Positions 1 to 10,690 of a stretch of DNA of 64,000 bases are shown here, in pieces. Under the pieces are notes generated by a model. The model made no database searches and was not told the DNA's origin. It saw only the letters and a list, made by a program, of their open reading frames with translations. The stretch spans positions 4,278,001 to 4,342,000 of the forward strand of contig JBLDXI010000042.1 in the NCBI GenBank assembly GCA_047495785.1, written 5' to 3'. Position numbers and translations under genes: made by a program. This DNA comes from Lepidodermella squamata (taxonomy: Eukaryota > Gastrotricha). The stretch's first letter is position 1. Every line of letters begins with the position of its first letter.

Positions 1-636
1 ACGTCGAAAACAGATCCAGCAACCTTAAATCGTATTAACTCTACAATATTGCCTATTTTCAGAAATTGATAGCTCGGTCGGAATTTCTTAAAAATTATAT
101 CGGGAGATAGATATCAATGATACGTTAATTATGCATATTTTTTTGAAATTTTTGTATTCATAATGTTGAAATCAACCGTCCCGAAAATTGTCGAGAACTG
201 ATGAAATTGGAATTTTGTGGCCGCTTTTGTTTGACGATAGAGCGGCGTCCCTATTTTGGGGAGCGACGAGCTTAGACTCATTTGAAAGCCAGCAAAAATT
301 ACTATCGGGCGTATCATTTTCATTCATTTTGGAGGAGACAGTTTTCGTAGAAATGAGAGAAAAAATGACCTTTTTTTTAATGCTTTTGTCTAGGCACGCG
401 TTGCTTTAATAAAAGCACGTTTTTGTTTACTTAGCAGATGGTGACCTTTGCAGCGCGAGATTTTGACAACATTAGAGGATCGAGAGTTTCACATCTTAAC
501 CTTTATCTATGGATTCATCTTTCGGCTTGCTGTTCCCTTTTCAAAGTACATCAAGAATTTAGAAAATCCGACTACATTCTTTTGATCGTTTTCTCCCCTC
601 TTATCGTATGGAGTAGGACTTATTAAATTATACTAA
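1..636. other. Gene-free stretch at left edge
   Basis: Only short open frames without splice support, homology or repeated structure. I see nothing coding or regulatory that I can support here. Confidence 0.5.
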
Positions 637-2151
637 CGCCAAAATGGGCACTGCGGAGAGACATCGGAAAGTCTGTTTCTTATTTCTTATCATCATTTAG
701 TCGGAAAAATGGGGAACTGAACTGGACGATTTGATTCAATTCTTTGCGGGATAGTATAAGGTTACGTTGTCAAACAATACTTATATTTTATATATGCTTA
801 AGAAATGAAAATCCATCTAAATGATCGAGTGAAAAAGAGGAGGAATCCAATGCGCTTTTGGAGTTAACAGCGAATAGTACGTGTCATAAGTATTCAAAGC
901 TAAAGTGAGCACTCGCTGAATTGTGGAGCAAAGCCACTGACAGTTTTAACCATGTAGCTAAGTGGTGGCAGATCGCAATTGTGAAGGGAAACAAGGGAAA
1001 AAGAAGGGAAGGACTTGGAAACACCAAAAGATTACCACCCCGTACGTCAGGCTTGTTGCCCTTGAAGCTGTCAGCCAGCACCGCTTTGGCCTGAACTGTA
1101 AACAAAATCTACGGCAAGATCCTGCTAGTATTTTACAGCCCGTGCTGAGGGCTCAGAAAATTTCGTTGACTTTTTTCATTGCCCTCGTCACTGACCTATT
1201 GAAACCCTCTCTTATAGCTCTGTTGCCTTATTCAAGTGCAATTTTGGGCTTCAAACATTTAAATCTAGATGTAATATTTTTATACTCGCGGTCTTGCGGA
1301 CTTCGAAACGGACTAAAGGAATCTGCTCTTTTGTTACTTTTGAATGGCATATTTTGCTGTTATGCCTGGTTAATCATACAGTCACATAGAGCCAAAAACA
1401 CATGAGAGCATAACTGCAGGAGCTAACTCCTTTGATGATAGACTTATCGCTACTCAAATTTGAATAAGTGAATCAGACCTCTTATGCTGGGGCCCGAGTG
1501 ATAACGGCTTTGATCGAAATTGATAGACCAGGTGACAAATACGCTAATAAGGTACACCTGTGGAGCCCCCTAAAATGTAATTAAATAAAAATCTAAACGT
1601 CAACTGCATACTCGATCAATGAGCGCTCTTCCGCTTGAAATGAAAAATTAGTTCAGTATTCAAGTTTTGACTCATTATCATCTATCATCTATAATTGATC
1701 CGATCCGAGATGCGATTAATCAGTTGAAGACTATTAATTGTAACGTAACTGTGTGGCCCTAATCTCTTGCCTGAAATCACTATTTATAAATTGCGATACG
1801 TACGTCTCAAGTTTGACAAGCTTTACATGACCAATTAAATTATAGCTTGGCAAAAAAATATGATCTATATCGCATAATTGGGACATCTTTAGTGAGCTAT
1901 TTACTGATAGTGATCGCGCATCCGCTAAACAGTTTCATTCACAAAAAACATTTGTCTGCGTTTTACGGTGGTTTTTAATATGATTCATATAATAAAAAGG
2001 AGGAGATAGGAGATATCCATCGGCGATTACAAGAGGTTCAATACACTATGAAGAGCGATGTTTGCAACTGTAACTAATTTGTACCCGATTTTCTGTTCAA
2101 ATGAGGAGTGCATTAGCTCTTCGGGGTATTACTATTTATCTTTCAACAGGT
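637..2151. other. Non-coding left part of duplicated segment
   Basis: No gene is supported. The long open frame at 962-1405 is not kept in the matching sequence near 19.1-19.5 kb, which argues against coding. Patches alignable to copy B include the region around 1836-2090, for example the string ATTAAATTATAGCTTGG. Confidence 0.5.
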
Positions 2152-2210
2152 CCAATTAGGAGGGTAAACATGAGGACCCACGCCCCACGCTTGCTATCTC
2201 CAATATATAA
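2152..2210 (+). promoter_or_regulatory. Putative promoter of the 2266 secreted-protein gene
   Basis: A conserved box (CAATTAGGAGGGTAAACATG, 2153-2172) is followed by a TATA-like TATATAA at 2204-2210, 56 bases before the ATG. The same arrangement precedes the paralogue (box ~20449-20475, TATA-like 20501-20511). Related boxes occur near 8413 and 14461. Promoter function is inferred from position and conservation. Confidence 0.45.
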
Positions 2211-2265
2211 AGACTGTAGTGATCAGGCCCGATATAACTAGAATACCCTTTGGCTTCTTTCTAAC

Positions 2266-2713
2266 ATGCAAACTATCAACTACTTTATTGCGATTACGCT
2301 ATCCGTGATTGTAAACAGCATAGCTGAAGAACTGGAAATTATGGCGGAAGTTGTACCAGTTCGTGAAGCTGTTTCTGAGGAAAACCCCATGTCCTTGAAA
2401 ACATTGATCCGGGTTCCGCCTCGGCTGGACGGTGATTATTTAAATCATTCCATGACCTGCCAATTATTGAGAATTTATTCATTTTGCAGCAAAGACAAGA
2501 ATCGGTCTAAGGCGGAGTGCTCAAGTAATATGGCAACAGTTACCGCATCAAACCCGGGGTCAGATTATACGGAAACTTCGCATGAAGAAATGTATAGAAC
2601 TCATTGGATCGCAAGCAATTTGTGACAATAGAGCATCATTCTATTTATGGGCTCAGTTCCTTGCGAAAGACATAATGGCTGGAAAGCTCGATGGCAAAAT
2701 TCGCATAGTCTGA
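2266..2713 (+). CDS. Small secreted protein, two exons (copy A)
   Basis: I do not recognise the family. Exons 2266-2431 and 2490-2713 join with a split codon (G|CA) across a 58-nt GT..AG intron to give 129 aa. Residues 1 to about 20 are hydrophobic (MQTINYFIAITLSVIVNS) and look like a signal peptide. An acidic stretch with a PVREAVSEENP segment follows, then a basic C-terminal half with two cysteines (KKCIELIGS, ICDNRASF). The paralogue at 20566-21013 has the same exon structure, the same phase and about 90% identical protein, with no stops or frameshifts, which is why I accept the splice. It lies convergent to the receptor gene at 3461, as in the other copy. A peptide ligand, a chaperone-like partner or an unrelated secreted effector are all possible. 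Confidence 0.8.
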
Positions 2714-3460
2714 TTTTGAGTTTTGATTTTTCCGAATTAACAATTGATTCGAAAATTGCTAGCACTGGATTCTATCTAATAAAATTTGCCATTCGCCATT
2801 TTATTTTATACACACTTCCGTTGTACTGATATTTCAGCTCTCAGCAATCAGTGTAGAAAGTGTCCTCTCGATCTTTGAAATCTCCTCCTAGACGTTCGAT
2901 TTTGAATAATGATTGAATAAAGCCTGCTCTTTTGCAAATTTTGTTTATGGGATATAGCGTGGGTTTGAATAATGAGCTCACGTTACTGCGAAGCTTCCAA
3001 GGGAAGTGATGCTGGTTTTGTAAGAGTGAGAGGTGAGTGATAAGGGTGTCACCATAGTTCACGGAAGCACTGTAATGGTAACGCGATAATCGCTGTGACG
3101 TCGCGGAAAGGCGGGCACTTCGGAGAGACATCGAGCTGAGCGTCTGCTTTTTGTTAAACGCGAAGATTTAATTAATGAAATGAAACGGGATCGCGACCTT
3201 ATTTGTTGCTCTGAAGTTTGACATTAGTCGATTGGCACATATACTTATTGGTTAGCGGTTATTTATTGCAGAAAAGAAAGTATTAGTATTTGTAGAGAGG
3301 AAATTGCAATGAATGACGCAGGAAGAGTCCACAAATTTTACCGTGACGAATAAAAATCTCTGGAGCCGATTTGCAATAGTTTTGATGAAATCAGATTAAT
3401 TCCAGCGTGAATACGTGCTGCTCAAATAGGCTATCAATATTATCCTAGCCAATCTTGTCC
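2714..3460. other. Intergenic stretch between convergent genes
   Basis: Shared 3' region of the secreted-protein gene (plus) and the receptor gene (minus). It is alignable with 21014-21698 and, over ~2840-3000, with 23440-23560. No open frame is conserved across the copies. Confidence 0.5.
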
Positions 3461-4657
3461 TCATCTTGTCATCAAATAGAAAAAGCATCCATCGACGACG
3501 AGGAGGGTTATGGTGGAGGTGGTCGCTATTACCACGTCAACCAGCCTCAGAAGAGTCAACTCATGCGCGAAACCCATTGACTTCAATGAAACCTCACGGC
3601 GCCAGTAATGCATTCGAGCCATTTCAACGGCAGCCAAAGAGTAGCATGTGATAACGATGCCAGTTGCCATGTTGAAAACGACCAGATAAACCAGCCAGAC
3701 AGGTTCCGTTGTTCGTGGTATAGACGAGAAAACGATGTCTAAAAGCATCGTGAATGCTAGGACAGTAGTTATTCCAAAAGTTGGCCGATCAGGTAACTTG
3801 GGCGGCATCAAGAATTGTCCAAGGTGGAGGACCGTAATGCTAACGACAGGATAAACTATGCTAGTCATAAAATAATGGGATTTGCGCCTGAATTTTATGC
3901 CGAATTCCATTTTGTAGTTTGGAAATCCCGAGAAGTTTGCTAAGTAAGTTCTCGATCTAAGAGGAGGCACGAACTCCCAAATTTCAGTAGAATCAATGAA
4001 TTTTAAAATGTCGTTAATATCAAATTTTAGAACTCGGAATACCACTTTGTTGGTTTGTTCTACAGAGTAGAAAATGATGTCGCAATCAAGGGTGTCGAAC
4101 GGGAATTTTTGGTAGGCGAATGATCCGCAAGCCGTATCAATTGTTTTGATCGAAATGTAATAAGCCGATCGAGAGTGGCTGAACGGATACACAGTAACGC
4201 TCTTGATAGCGTCTTCAAATGGCGCCGATTGTTCGTAGCCATTTTGATGCATCAGAGTCGGATACCACGTTTCTTCTTTTTTCATGCTGATTTCAAGTGT
4301 TCTCATTCCCGAAACATTGCAAGCTTCGCTGCCGAAGTAGTCCTCACATGCGGTTGAACAATTGTACCTCCAGTTTACGGAGATTTCACCGAAAAGGGAC
4401 AGCTTCTTATTGGTGTCGTCGATTTGTACAAAGCGGTCGAGAAACCACCATATGTCGACTTCAATAGGATTTTTGAATTTCTTGTCCACAGCCATATGGC
4501 TAGGCAGATCAATTGCTGTCACGTAAGGGCACTTCTCGAGGTAGATTCGTCTGAACTGTGACCAATTGATAGTTTGGTTGAATCTGAATCTCTCCACCGA
4601 AAAATCATCACTCCAGACTATGGATGAGCACAAAATCATTGTAAGTATGCATCTCAT
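3461..4657 (-). CDS. Cys-loop ligand-gated ion channel subunit, family 1 (R1)
   Basis: Single-exon pentameric ligand-gated channel subunit, 398 aa. A signal peptide (residues 1 to ~16) precedes an extracellular ligand-binding domain with a WYP motif typical of nicotinic-type receptors (EETWYPTLMH). The Cys loop ends in FPFDTLDC, followed by four membrane spans and a very short M3-M4 loop; M4 ends in FFYLMTR. The two loop cysteines are C177 and C192, leaving 14 residues between them instead of 13. M2 carries D at -1', R at 0' and L at 9', which by family knowledge suggests a cation channel. Extra cysteines (NCSTACEDYFG..AC) and several N-glycosylation sites are present. The ligand is unknown. 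It is closest to the subunit at 21699 in the extracellular part. Confidence 0.9.
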   Translation of the reverse strand: MRCILTMILCSSIVWSDDFSVERFRFNQTINWSQFRRIYLEKCPYVTAIDLPSHMAVDKKFKNPIEVDIWWFLDRFVQIDDTNKKLSLFGEISVNWRYNCSTACEDYFGSEACNVSGMRTLEISMKKEETWYPTLMHQNGYEQSAPFEDAIKSVTVYPFSHSRSAYYISIKTIDTACGSFAYQKFPFDTLDCDIIFYSVEQTNKVVFRVLKFDINDILKFIDSTEIWEFVPPLRSRTYLANFSGFPNYKMEFGIKFRRKSHYFMTSIVYPVVSITVLHLGQFLMPPKLPDRPTFGITTVLAFTMLLDIVFSSIPRTTEPVWLVYLVVFNMATGIVITCYSLAAVEMARMHYWRREVSLKSMGFAHELTLLRLVDVVIATTSTITLLVVDGCFFYLMTR

Positions 4658-4850
4658 TGCGAGGAATCATTCGTATTCTATGTGGATTCTGAATCCATAA
4701 TATAATTTAATAAAAGACCCGCAGCATTACCTTTATGATTTCGAATTTCCGTCCAGGAAGCTGCTTCAATTTGGTGGTTAGTAAAATTAATAAACCAACC
4801 TCGCCAATAGCACTCAATTAACCGATTTTTTAGAATTCGCAATGCCATTA

Positions 4851-5199
4851 TGGAGCCAAGTGTAGAGCAGAGAGCGATGTAGGACAGCAGAACTTAGTAG
4901 GATAAGGATAATCGACATGAAGGACCACCCTTCGGTCGATTTCCGACTGAGCTCCCAGTGCTGACCGATAGAACTGGTAGGGATGATCCCTACCATCCTT
5001 AGCAGTACTTCGCTCTCTGGTACAGAGGTCTAATACTGCTGCCAAATGTGGACTTGACAGATTATACTTACGCAAGGGTTACTTACGCTTAGGATCGTCG
5101 AATTTCATGAGAATCGTTACCATGAAATTTGTTCGCTATTTCGAATGATTAATTATATATGTTCTACCGTTGGCTCAAATAAGGCTATGGATCCGTTGG
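4851..5199. other. Intergenic, short palindrome
   Basis: No gene. An 8-bp-arm palindrome, GGTAGGGATGATCCCTACC, lies at 4975-4993. No tRNA-like fold could be built around it. Confidence 0.4.
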
Positions 5200-5778
5200 C
5201 TATGAATCAAATAAATAAGGGAATACTCTATTGATAGCTCTATTGATAGTAATCCTATTCCTACATGCGCACTATTTGGAACCCATTTTTGGGGTGTTAA
5301 AGAGACATAACCCTGTGAAAATAGCGTAAATAACCGCAGGCGACCGGCACCTGATGACGAACTTTTGGAGCACCTGATGGCGAACGAACTCGGAGCCCAA
5401 TAGCGAACATTCTGTTTGTTCACCATACCGCTGAGGCTAAAAATGCATTCATCCGATGATAAAATTCGGGGCAAAAAAGCGATAGCTCGAAGTATTGATG
5501 TGCAAAAAGTGCGTCGGCGTTGGAAATCGAAAGGTTTCAGCTGTTGGGTGATCTGCATTTTGTAAGGATGAAATTTTAATTTTTCCCGTAAAAGAATGGA
5601 TGATTCGCTGAGCCGAAGAGCAATCGAACCCTGATGAGTGTTCGATATGGGATTAATCGCTTATGACTCTCTCGACATTACCAGCGTTGGTAACCTTCGG
5701 ACGGCCGCTGCGTGGCAAATCATGCACCCTCCCAGTTTTTTCTAACCGTTTAACCAATCGGCTAACAGTCGTCCGATG
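5200..5778 (-). pseudogene. Decayed Tc1/mariner transposase
   Basis: Two frames on the minus strand hold consecutive parts of a mariner-type transposase. Positions 5778-5653 encode a helix-turn-helix piece (TVSRLVKRLEKTGRVHDLPR, then SGRPKV) ending in a stop. Positions ~5630-5300 encode, in another frame, LKFHPYKMQITQQLKPFDF and then SDECIFSLSGMVNKQNVRYW, the segment around the second catalytic Asp of these enzymes. The frame is lost again after RYW. At least two frameshifts and a stop make it non-functional. Terminal repeats were not found. Confidence 0.8.
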
Positions 5779-6830
5779 TACAGTGACAGTCAAAAGATCC
5801 GCACGGTGGAATTGAGGCGATGCTAGTTGAAATTTTTCGCACGTGCGAAATGAGGCTGTTTATTCCCAGCAAAACGGACCAAAACGACGCCTTTTTCACG
5901 ATCTCCAAAAATAGCTCCAAGGAAATGGGGATAGTTTCAATAATATGAATATATTCATGAGATGTCATGAAACTAGGACATTCTTAGTTAAGAGCTAAAA
6001 ATTGCAGAAAAATTTGAGCACTTAGAGTAAGGTTATAACAAATCAAAAATAATTTTTCCAAAATTTTTCTGACATAATTATCAACTTTGAGGGCCTCGGA
6101 ATATTAATTAGCACCTTATGAATATTCATATTTTTAAAACTATTAAAACTTCACAAACTTCTTGGTGTGTCCGAGTTACACTTTTTGTTTTTAGCTGAGT
6201 TTAACCCAAGCTTGGAGCTAAAAATAGTTCGGGCGCGTGTGAGATATTTTTAGTTTCAACTCAACAACTTCCTGACCGTGCGTAACTTTTGATTTTCACT
6301 GTACATAAAACGACGCCAGGATTTTCTAGGCAAAATAATTCGGCTGTTTTCGCATACCTAATTATTTGTCCGGTAATATAACTTAACAATCCTGAGGCGC
6401 TGTTCGGTGGTGTATTTGAGAAAAACCATATTTTTAATTCAGTACTATAACGCGAGAGAAAAACATCGCCACCTGACGCGAGGATAGTGGCTCGTGCCTG
6501 CTTTCAGCGGTTTGCTCACAGTGCAGAACTTCTGACTCTGTCACTGTAGTATTTTGATTTGCGTTTTCAGGCAATAATCTCATCGAAATTGAACTGGAGA
6601 TGTCATTGAATGGTGCGATTGAACGCTCATAACTAAGCGGAAATTACACGGAAACTCAAAACTTGGAAATTACGAAATAACGAGAAACCCAAGAAACTCT
6701 GAACGCCGTTGATTGCTCGCACGTTGAAACAATTTTGAAATAAAATTTAGTTTTATGCACACTGAAACTTTTCGAGGCGAAGTTTTAGCGTTTTAGCACA
6801 AGTTCCATCATCATCTATATTGTTCAGATA
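5779..6830. other. Intergenic stretch
   Basis: AT-rich, with no supported gene, repeat or RNA. Confidence 0.4.
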
Positions 6831-7660
6831 TGGCATACTTTGCTGTTGATGCGGCGGTAGCTGGCTGTCCGGAGCTGGAGCCCGACGATAAATAGGCGTT
6901 GGTCAGCCGCATGAAAGGTTTTATTGGTAATTTTTTCAGTTTTTTTCCGACTTTCGATCAACCTACTGAAGAGCATGGACGGCGATGAGTTTAACAAGGT
7001 ATTCAATACGGCTGGCTTGCGTATGGCGGCCACTAGGCTGCTTAACTTTCTTCGCGGAAGAAAACCGGTGGGTTAGCAACAACTTTATTTTACGCCTGGT
7101 CACTTTTTAATCAGTATTAAGGCTGTCTCATTGAAATCTCATGGAAATCTCAAAAGAAAACCTGTTCATGATCCATTGAAAGTGCAGATTGACGCGAAAG
7201 TTTATTTCGAAATATTCCTCATATGCTTTTATCATCTTTTAGCAATAAGAGCCTGAATAGCATAGGCTAAAAATTTAATCAAAAATATCTTCAGAATCTT
7301 TGATCAAGGAAACTCCGATATGATTAATGAGGTATTAGCAAGAGTTTTTTCTCTTTTCAGTCAAGCCTGACGATGTTATACTCGTGTTCTATAAAATCGC
7401 GAGACAGCAGACCGACGAAATCCATTGGCCATGCGACCGGCTTCGATCCTGAGCAAAATCGTGGTATCGTGGTTCATCGTCTGCCTTCAGGAAAGAGCGG
7501 CCACTGCTGTGTTACCTCGACTCTACGTTCATGTGTTCTCGAAGGGCTTCACAGCTTGCCGACCCCATCTTAGCTTCCCGCGGCGATGCAAAAGCAGATT
7601 TTTGATGCATATCGAGTGTTAGCTGGTGGCGATTCGATCGAAATTCAGCCTAATTTTGCC
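6831..7660 (+). other. Coding-like fragments, possibly a decayed gene
   Basis: Three stretches read like exons but do not join into one frame. They are 6831-6893 (MAYFAVDAAVAGCPELEPDD then stop), ~6950-7075 (SMDGDEFNKVFNTAGLRMAA continuing to LLNFLRGRKPVG and stop), and a piece after a good acceptor (CTCTTTTCAG, ~7356-7365) reading KPDDVILVFYKIARQQTDEI. I do not recognise a family. It could be a broken gene, an unfinished gene model or chance. Confidence 0.2.
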
Positions 7661-8519
7661 TAATTTTTTTCTACTTCCTTGATAATAACGTGACAGTAAT
7701 TCCTCCACCTTAATAATGATTTCTAAAAATTGTGTTTCTTGACATTATCGTCGTTTTACGGTTTAATTTCGTTAAAAACGGCCGAAATCAGCGACGAAGA
7801 GCAGAAATGGGAGCATTTGATTTAATTTCGAACAGCTGAAATAATGCGGATGAAATTGCGGCCGCCAATTACAAGCCAGTAATTCATTGGCGTGAAAACT
7901 TGGGTATGAACTGAGTTCTTGAGATTTCTCACACTAATTCATGATCATGGAATATGTTTCGTATTTTGAGCATGAATTCAGATACATTTTGAAAATCCTT
8001 GAATTAGGATACTCACAGGGCCCTAATTGATGGGATATCACAAGCTGAAAGTCCGATTTTTTATCACCCAAATTAGGGTGGTTTTTTTTTCTGGTGTATA
8101 TGACAACAATAGGACTAAAGTAGATCTTAGATTCGACTGGCATTACATGACAAATTCTAATTTGCCAGACAGTCTCATTTTATGATGATGCTTAAAAGGA
8201 CAACTCTGTGAGCCATTAGGATTACACAGTTTATGAGCATGGCTGATACTTCACTGAACAGGTGAGAATTCATATAACTACTAAAATGTTTTCCCGATCA
8301 AAAAAAGACGCCAAAAAGTAGCGTAACAGTTTAAATGAGGTTTACCCCAGTTAATGTTCAATCGAAGTGAACACAAGCAATTCGTGGTAATTTTGGTTTG
8401 CAAACTTGGTTTCAATTAAGGGTGTAAACATGAGGGACCCCTATTGATATGCCATAAACATGTCAGGCCTTCGTTAACGATGAACAGGTTGATCATTTTT
8501 CACTCCGTTTTTACTTCCT
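7661..8519. other. Intergenic; contains a promoter-like box near 8413
   Basis: No supported gene. At 8413-8440 the plus strand carries CAATTAAGGGTGTAAACATG followed by AGGGACCC. This closely matches the box upstream of the small secreted-protein genes, but here it lies just beyond the 3' end of the minus-strand beta-propeller gene. Confidence 0.4.
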
Positions 8520-9830
8520 TCAAGTATGAAAATTAATAGCAAGCAGGGCCAATATTATTAAGGAAAAGTATGGCGAAGAACTAAGCATAAGAGCCGAGTT
8601 TGAATCTTTTCTGATCCTGTAAGATCCAATAATCGGCGGAACGGAGCGTTGAACAGTATAGATCGTGCCATCGTGATACGTCAATGTCTGGGGGTAAAAA
8701 GTAGTCTGCAGCACACTAGCGCCACTTGCTTTGTTGAAGGCCGTAAGATACGAGCATGCTTCTGTGAAAATAAAATCTTCAGTCACAATTAGGTGGGATC
8801 CGTACGGCTCCGCCAAGGCTTTGCATTGCATCGTTTTGACCCACTTTCCATCGGTGTTGCGGATAACTGCAATTGACGTTTTGTCCTCTGGTATAACGAA
8901 ATAAGTAAAATTTCCATCGCTAGCCATTATTGGCGAAATTGTAGTGCTGCTCACAGCTGAAGACGTCCATTTGACCAAGGGCGTAGGGGCTGTAAGGTCT
9001 ATACCATGCAAATTAGTCTGGCTTTTACCGTCCTTAAGCGCAAAGTTAATAGCAATAATCATATCGTTTACGACAATTGGTGTCCACGAGCCACCAAAGA
9101 TCGAACCCAGGGAAATCTCGTTCAAAATAGCTCCGGTAAGAGGATTCAATTCATAGAGCCGCCCAGAAGAAGAGATAAAGACCCGTTCCTCCTTATAGAT
9201 GGCTGACGAATAAACTGAGTTATCATTTACTCCCACATCGAATAACTCTAGAAAATCTGGTACTGACAGGGCTTTAACTCGTTTCGTGGTATTAGTTCCA
9301 GTTGCGTAAAGTATGCTGTTCTTCTGACTGCAGGACATGGTGAAACTGTCGGCAAAGAGTGCATCTTGCTCGTCATAAGTTTTATTTGATATTTGCTTCG
9401 TCTCAATATCTATTGCGAGAAACACCGACTTTCGAGGGTTTATCGTATTAATTCGAGAAATTAAATACGGCCTCCCATTACTGCCATAGCAGATCAAAGG
9501 TTGGGCTATCGTTTGGCCGAGCGTATTGGGGCTCTCTATGTTGATTGTTGCAGCTAATTCACCATCGGATTCGCGGACTAAGTGGAATGTGCCTTTGTCG
9601 CTTTGAAGGTAGATCAACCCTTGGAAGACCAAAGGCTGGTTAAGGATTGTGTATCCATCCACTGCCTTTTCCCAACGTTTGAAAAATTCCATACTAGGCG
9701 ATGCCTCGCCGAGAACATCAGGCCTGTAGCCGGAATGCGACGAATCACCACCCTCATTGGTCCACCACTCATCAGCTAGCGCTGATGAATTTAGGATAGC
9801 AAAAATGGCAAAAGCAAGTACAAATCTCAT
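8520..9830 (-). CDS. Secreted PQQ-type beta-propeller protein (copy 1)
   Basis: Single exon, 436 aa. A signal peptide (MRFVLAFAIFAILNSSALA) is followed by DEWWTNEGGDSSHSGYRPDV, which resembles the start of bacterial PQQ-repeat/BamB-like propellers (W..GGD..HSG). Repeated blade-like segments follow (ILNQPLVFQGLIYLQSDKGT; RVFISSSGRLYELNPLTGAI; SHLIVTEDFIFTEACSYLTA). The last ~25 residues are hydrophobic after small residues (ALMLSSSPYFSLIILALLAI), compatible with a GPI anchor or a C-terminal membrane tail. No catalytic residues can be assigned, so an enzyme, a binding protein or a structural surface protein are all possible. The paralogue at 14567 is about 80% identical. No introns and bacterial-like repeats raise the possibility of acquisition by transfer. 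Confidence 0.8.
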   Translation of the reverse strand: MRFVLAFAIFAILNSSALADEWWTNEGGDSSHSGYRPDVLGEASPSMEFFKRWEKAVDGYTILNQPLVFQGLIYLQSDKGTFHLVRESDGELAATINIESPNTLGQTIAQPLICYGSNGRPYLISRINTINPRKSVFLAIDIETKQISNKTYDEQDALFADSFTMSCSQKNSILYATGTNTTKRVKALSVPDFLELFDVGVNDNSVYSSAIYKEERVFISSSGRLYELNPLTGAILNEISLGSIFGGSWTPIVVNDMIIAINFALKDGKSQTNLHGIDLTAPTPLVKWTSSAVSSTTISPIMASDGNFTYFVIPEDKTSIAVIRNTDGKWVKTMQCKALAEPYGSHLIVTEDFIFTEACSYLTAFNKASGASVLQTTFYPQTLTYHDGTIYTVQRSVPPIIGSYRIRKDSNSALMLSSSPYFSLIILALLAINFHT

Positions 9831-10103
9831 TTTTCGTAACGTGAGAAGCGGAATAAAAGTTGCTAAAAAAAATGCTTTATATGCTCTAATTTTCTTCTTA
9901 TCAGTAGGCGATAAACGGACTTGCGGGGCTTAGCTGTTTAGTGCACAGTGGATATCCGAAATTTTTGGCAGAGCAGCTACGTCGTCTTACGTTGTAGTCC
10001 GGGTTTTGCATACCCGGACAAAAGGGTAGGGTGTATATTGTTTTGTTGACTGATTCTCGTCTTTTGTCAGCTATTATATGATTTGTATCGTTCTCTGACA
10101 GCA
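9831..10103. other. Upstream region of the propeller gene; short hairpin
   Basis: Contains the hairpin GTCCGGGT/ACCCGGAC (9997-10019), which shares the CCCGGAC core with the ends of the adjacent 10104-13771 element. No gene is seen. Confidence 0.4.
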
Positions 10104-10199
10104 CCCGGACTCAAAAAATTTAATCAGGCATGCTCTGTAAATCGGAATAAAATCGTGTATTTGCTTGATTTTCGCTGTAAATTGCTGTGATGTCGATTT

Positions 10200-10690
10200 A
10201 TTTCAGCTCAGGATCCGGCTGTAAGCTGATTTTTCGCCTCTGTAATTCGAAATAAGGCTTGATACAGCGGTTTACAACCGTGGAAATGCTGCTTTTTGCT
10301 GCTGTAATTGGCAATAAAACATGTTATCCAACTTTACAGATTGTCAAAAGCTGAAAGTATGGTCTGTAAACTGCTAAAAGGCAAGTTACCCGGTTTTACA
10401 GACCTAGACAAGCTGAGTTTCCGGACTGTAACATGCTATAAGCACTTTACTTGGCTTTACAGACTGCCAACAGCTGATACTAAGGGACTGTAAAGCTCAG
10501 TTAGACGAATTACACGGCTTTACAGACATCGGCAGGCGGATTTTTCGGACAATAAAATGCTATAAGGCACGTTACTTGGCTTTACAGACCTAGATAATCG
10601 GAGTTCCCGGACTAAAAAATGCTATAGGGCTTTACACGGCAATACGGATCTAGACCAAGCTGAATTTCATGACTATGTAAGCGGAGAAAT
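10200..10690. repeat. Degenerate minisatellite, ~62-bp period
   Basis: TTTACAG/TTTACAA marks recur near 10271, 10333, 10395, 10456, 10519 and 10580, with a degenerate one near 10643, spaced 61-63 bp. Each unit has the form GGCTTTACAGACCTAGACAA, then a purine-rich middle, then GGACTGTAA..TGCTATAA. About seven diverged copies. Confidence 0.75.

Larger units (their letters stand above)
637..4850. repeat. Segmental duplication, copy A
   Basis: This ~4.2 kb stretch recurs in the same orientation at 18858-23093. Both copies start at the same AAAATGGGCACTGCGGAGAG motif, hold a small plus-strand secreted-protein gene and, convergent to it, a minus-strand receptor gene. Both end in the same receptor-upstream sequence. 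Coding parts are well conserved; the first ~1.5 kb has diverged with indels and keeps no common reading frame, so it is read as non-coding. Boundaries are by eye and good to a few tens of bases. Confidence 0.85.

Noticed and set aside
962-1405. 147-codon open frame on the plus strand
   Set aside because: The matching sequence in segmental copy B (~19.1-19.5 kb) does not keep the frame, and no family is recognisable.
4860-5050. Possible structured RNA or tRNA around the palindrome at 4975-4993
   Set aside because: No tRNA arms, box A/B pair or acceptor stem could be found; it is a single hairpin only.
10200-10690. CRISPR-like array
   Set aside because: The repeats are directly tandem at 61-63 bp with diverged units and no unique spacers, in an animal genome. 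It is a minisatellite.
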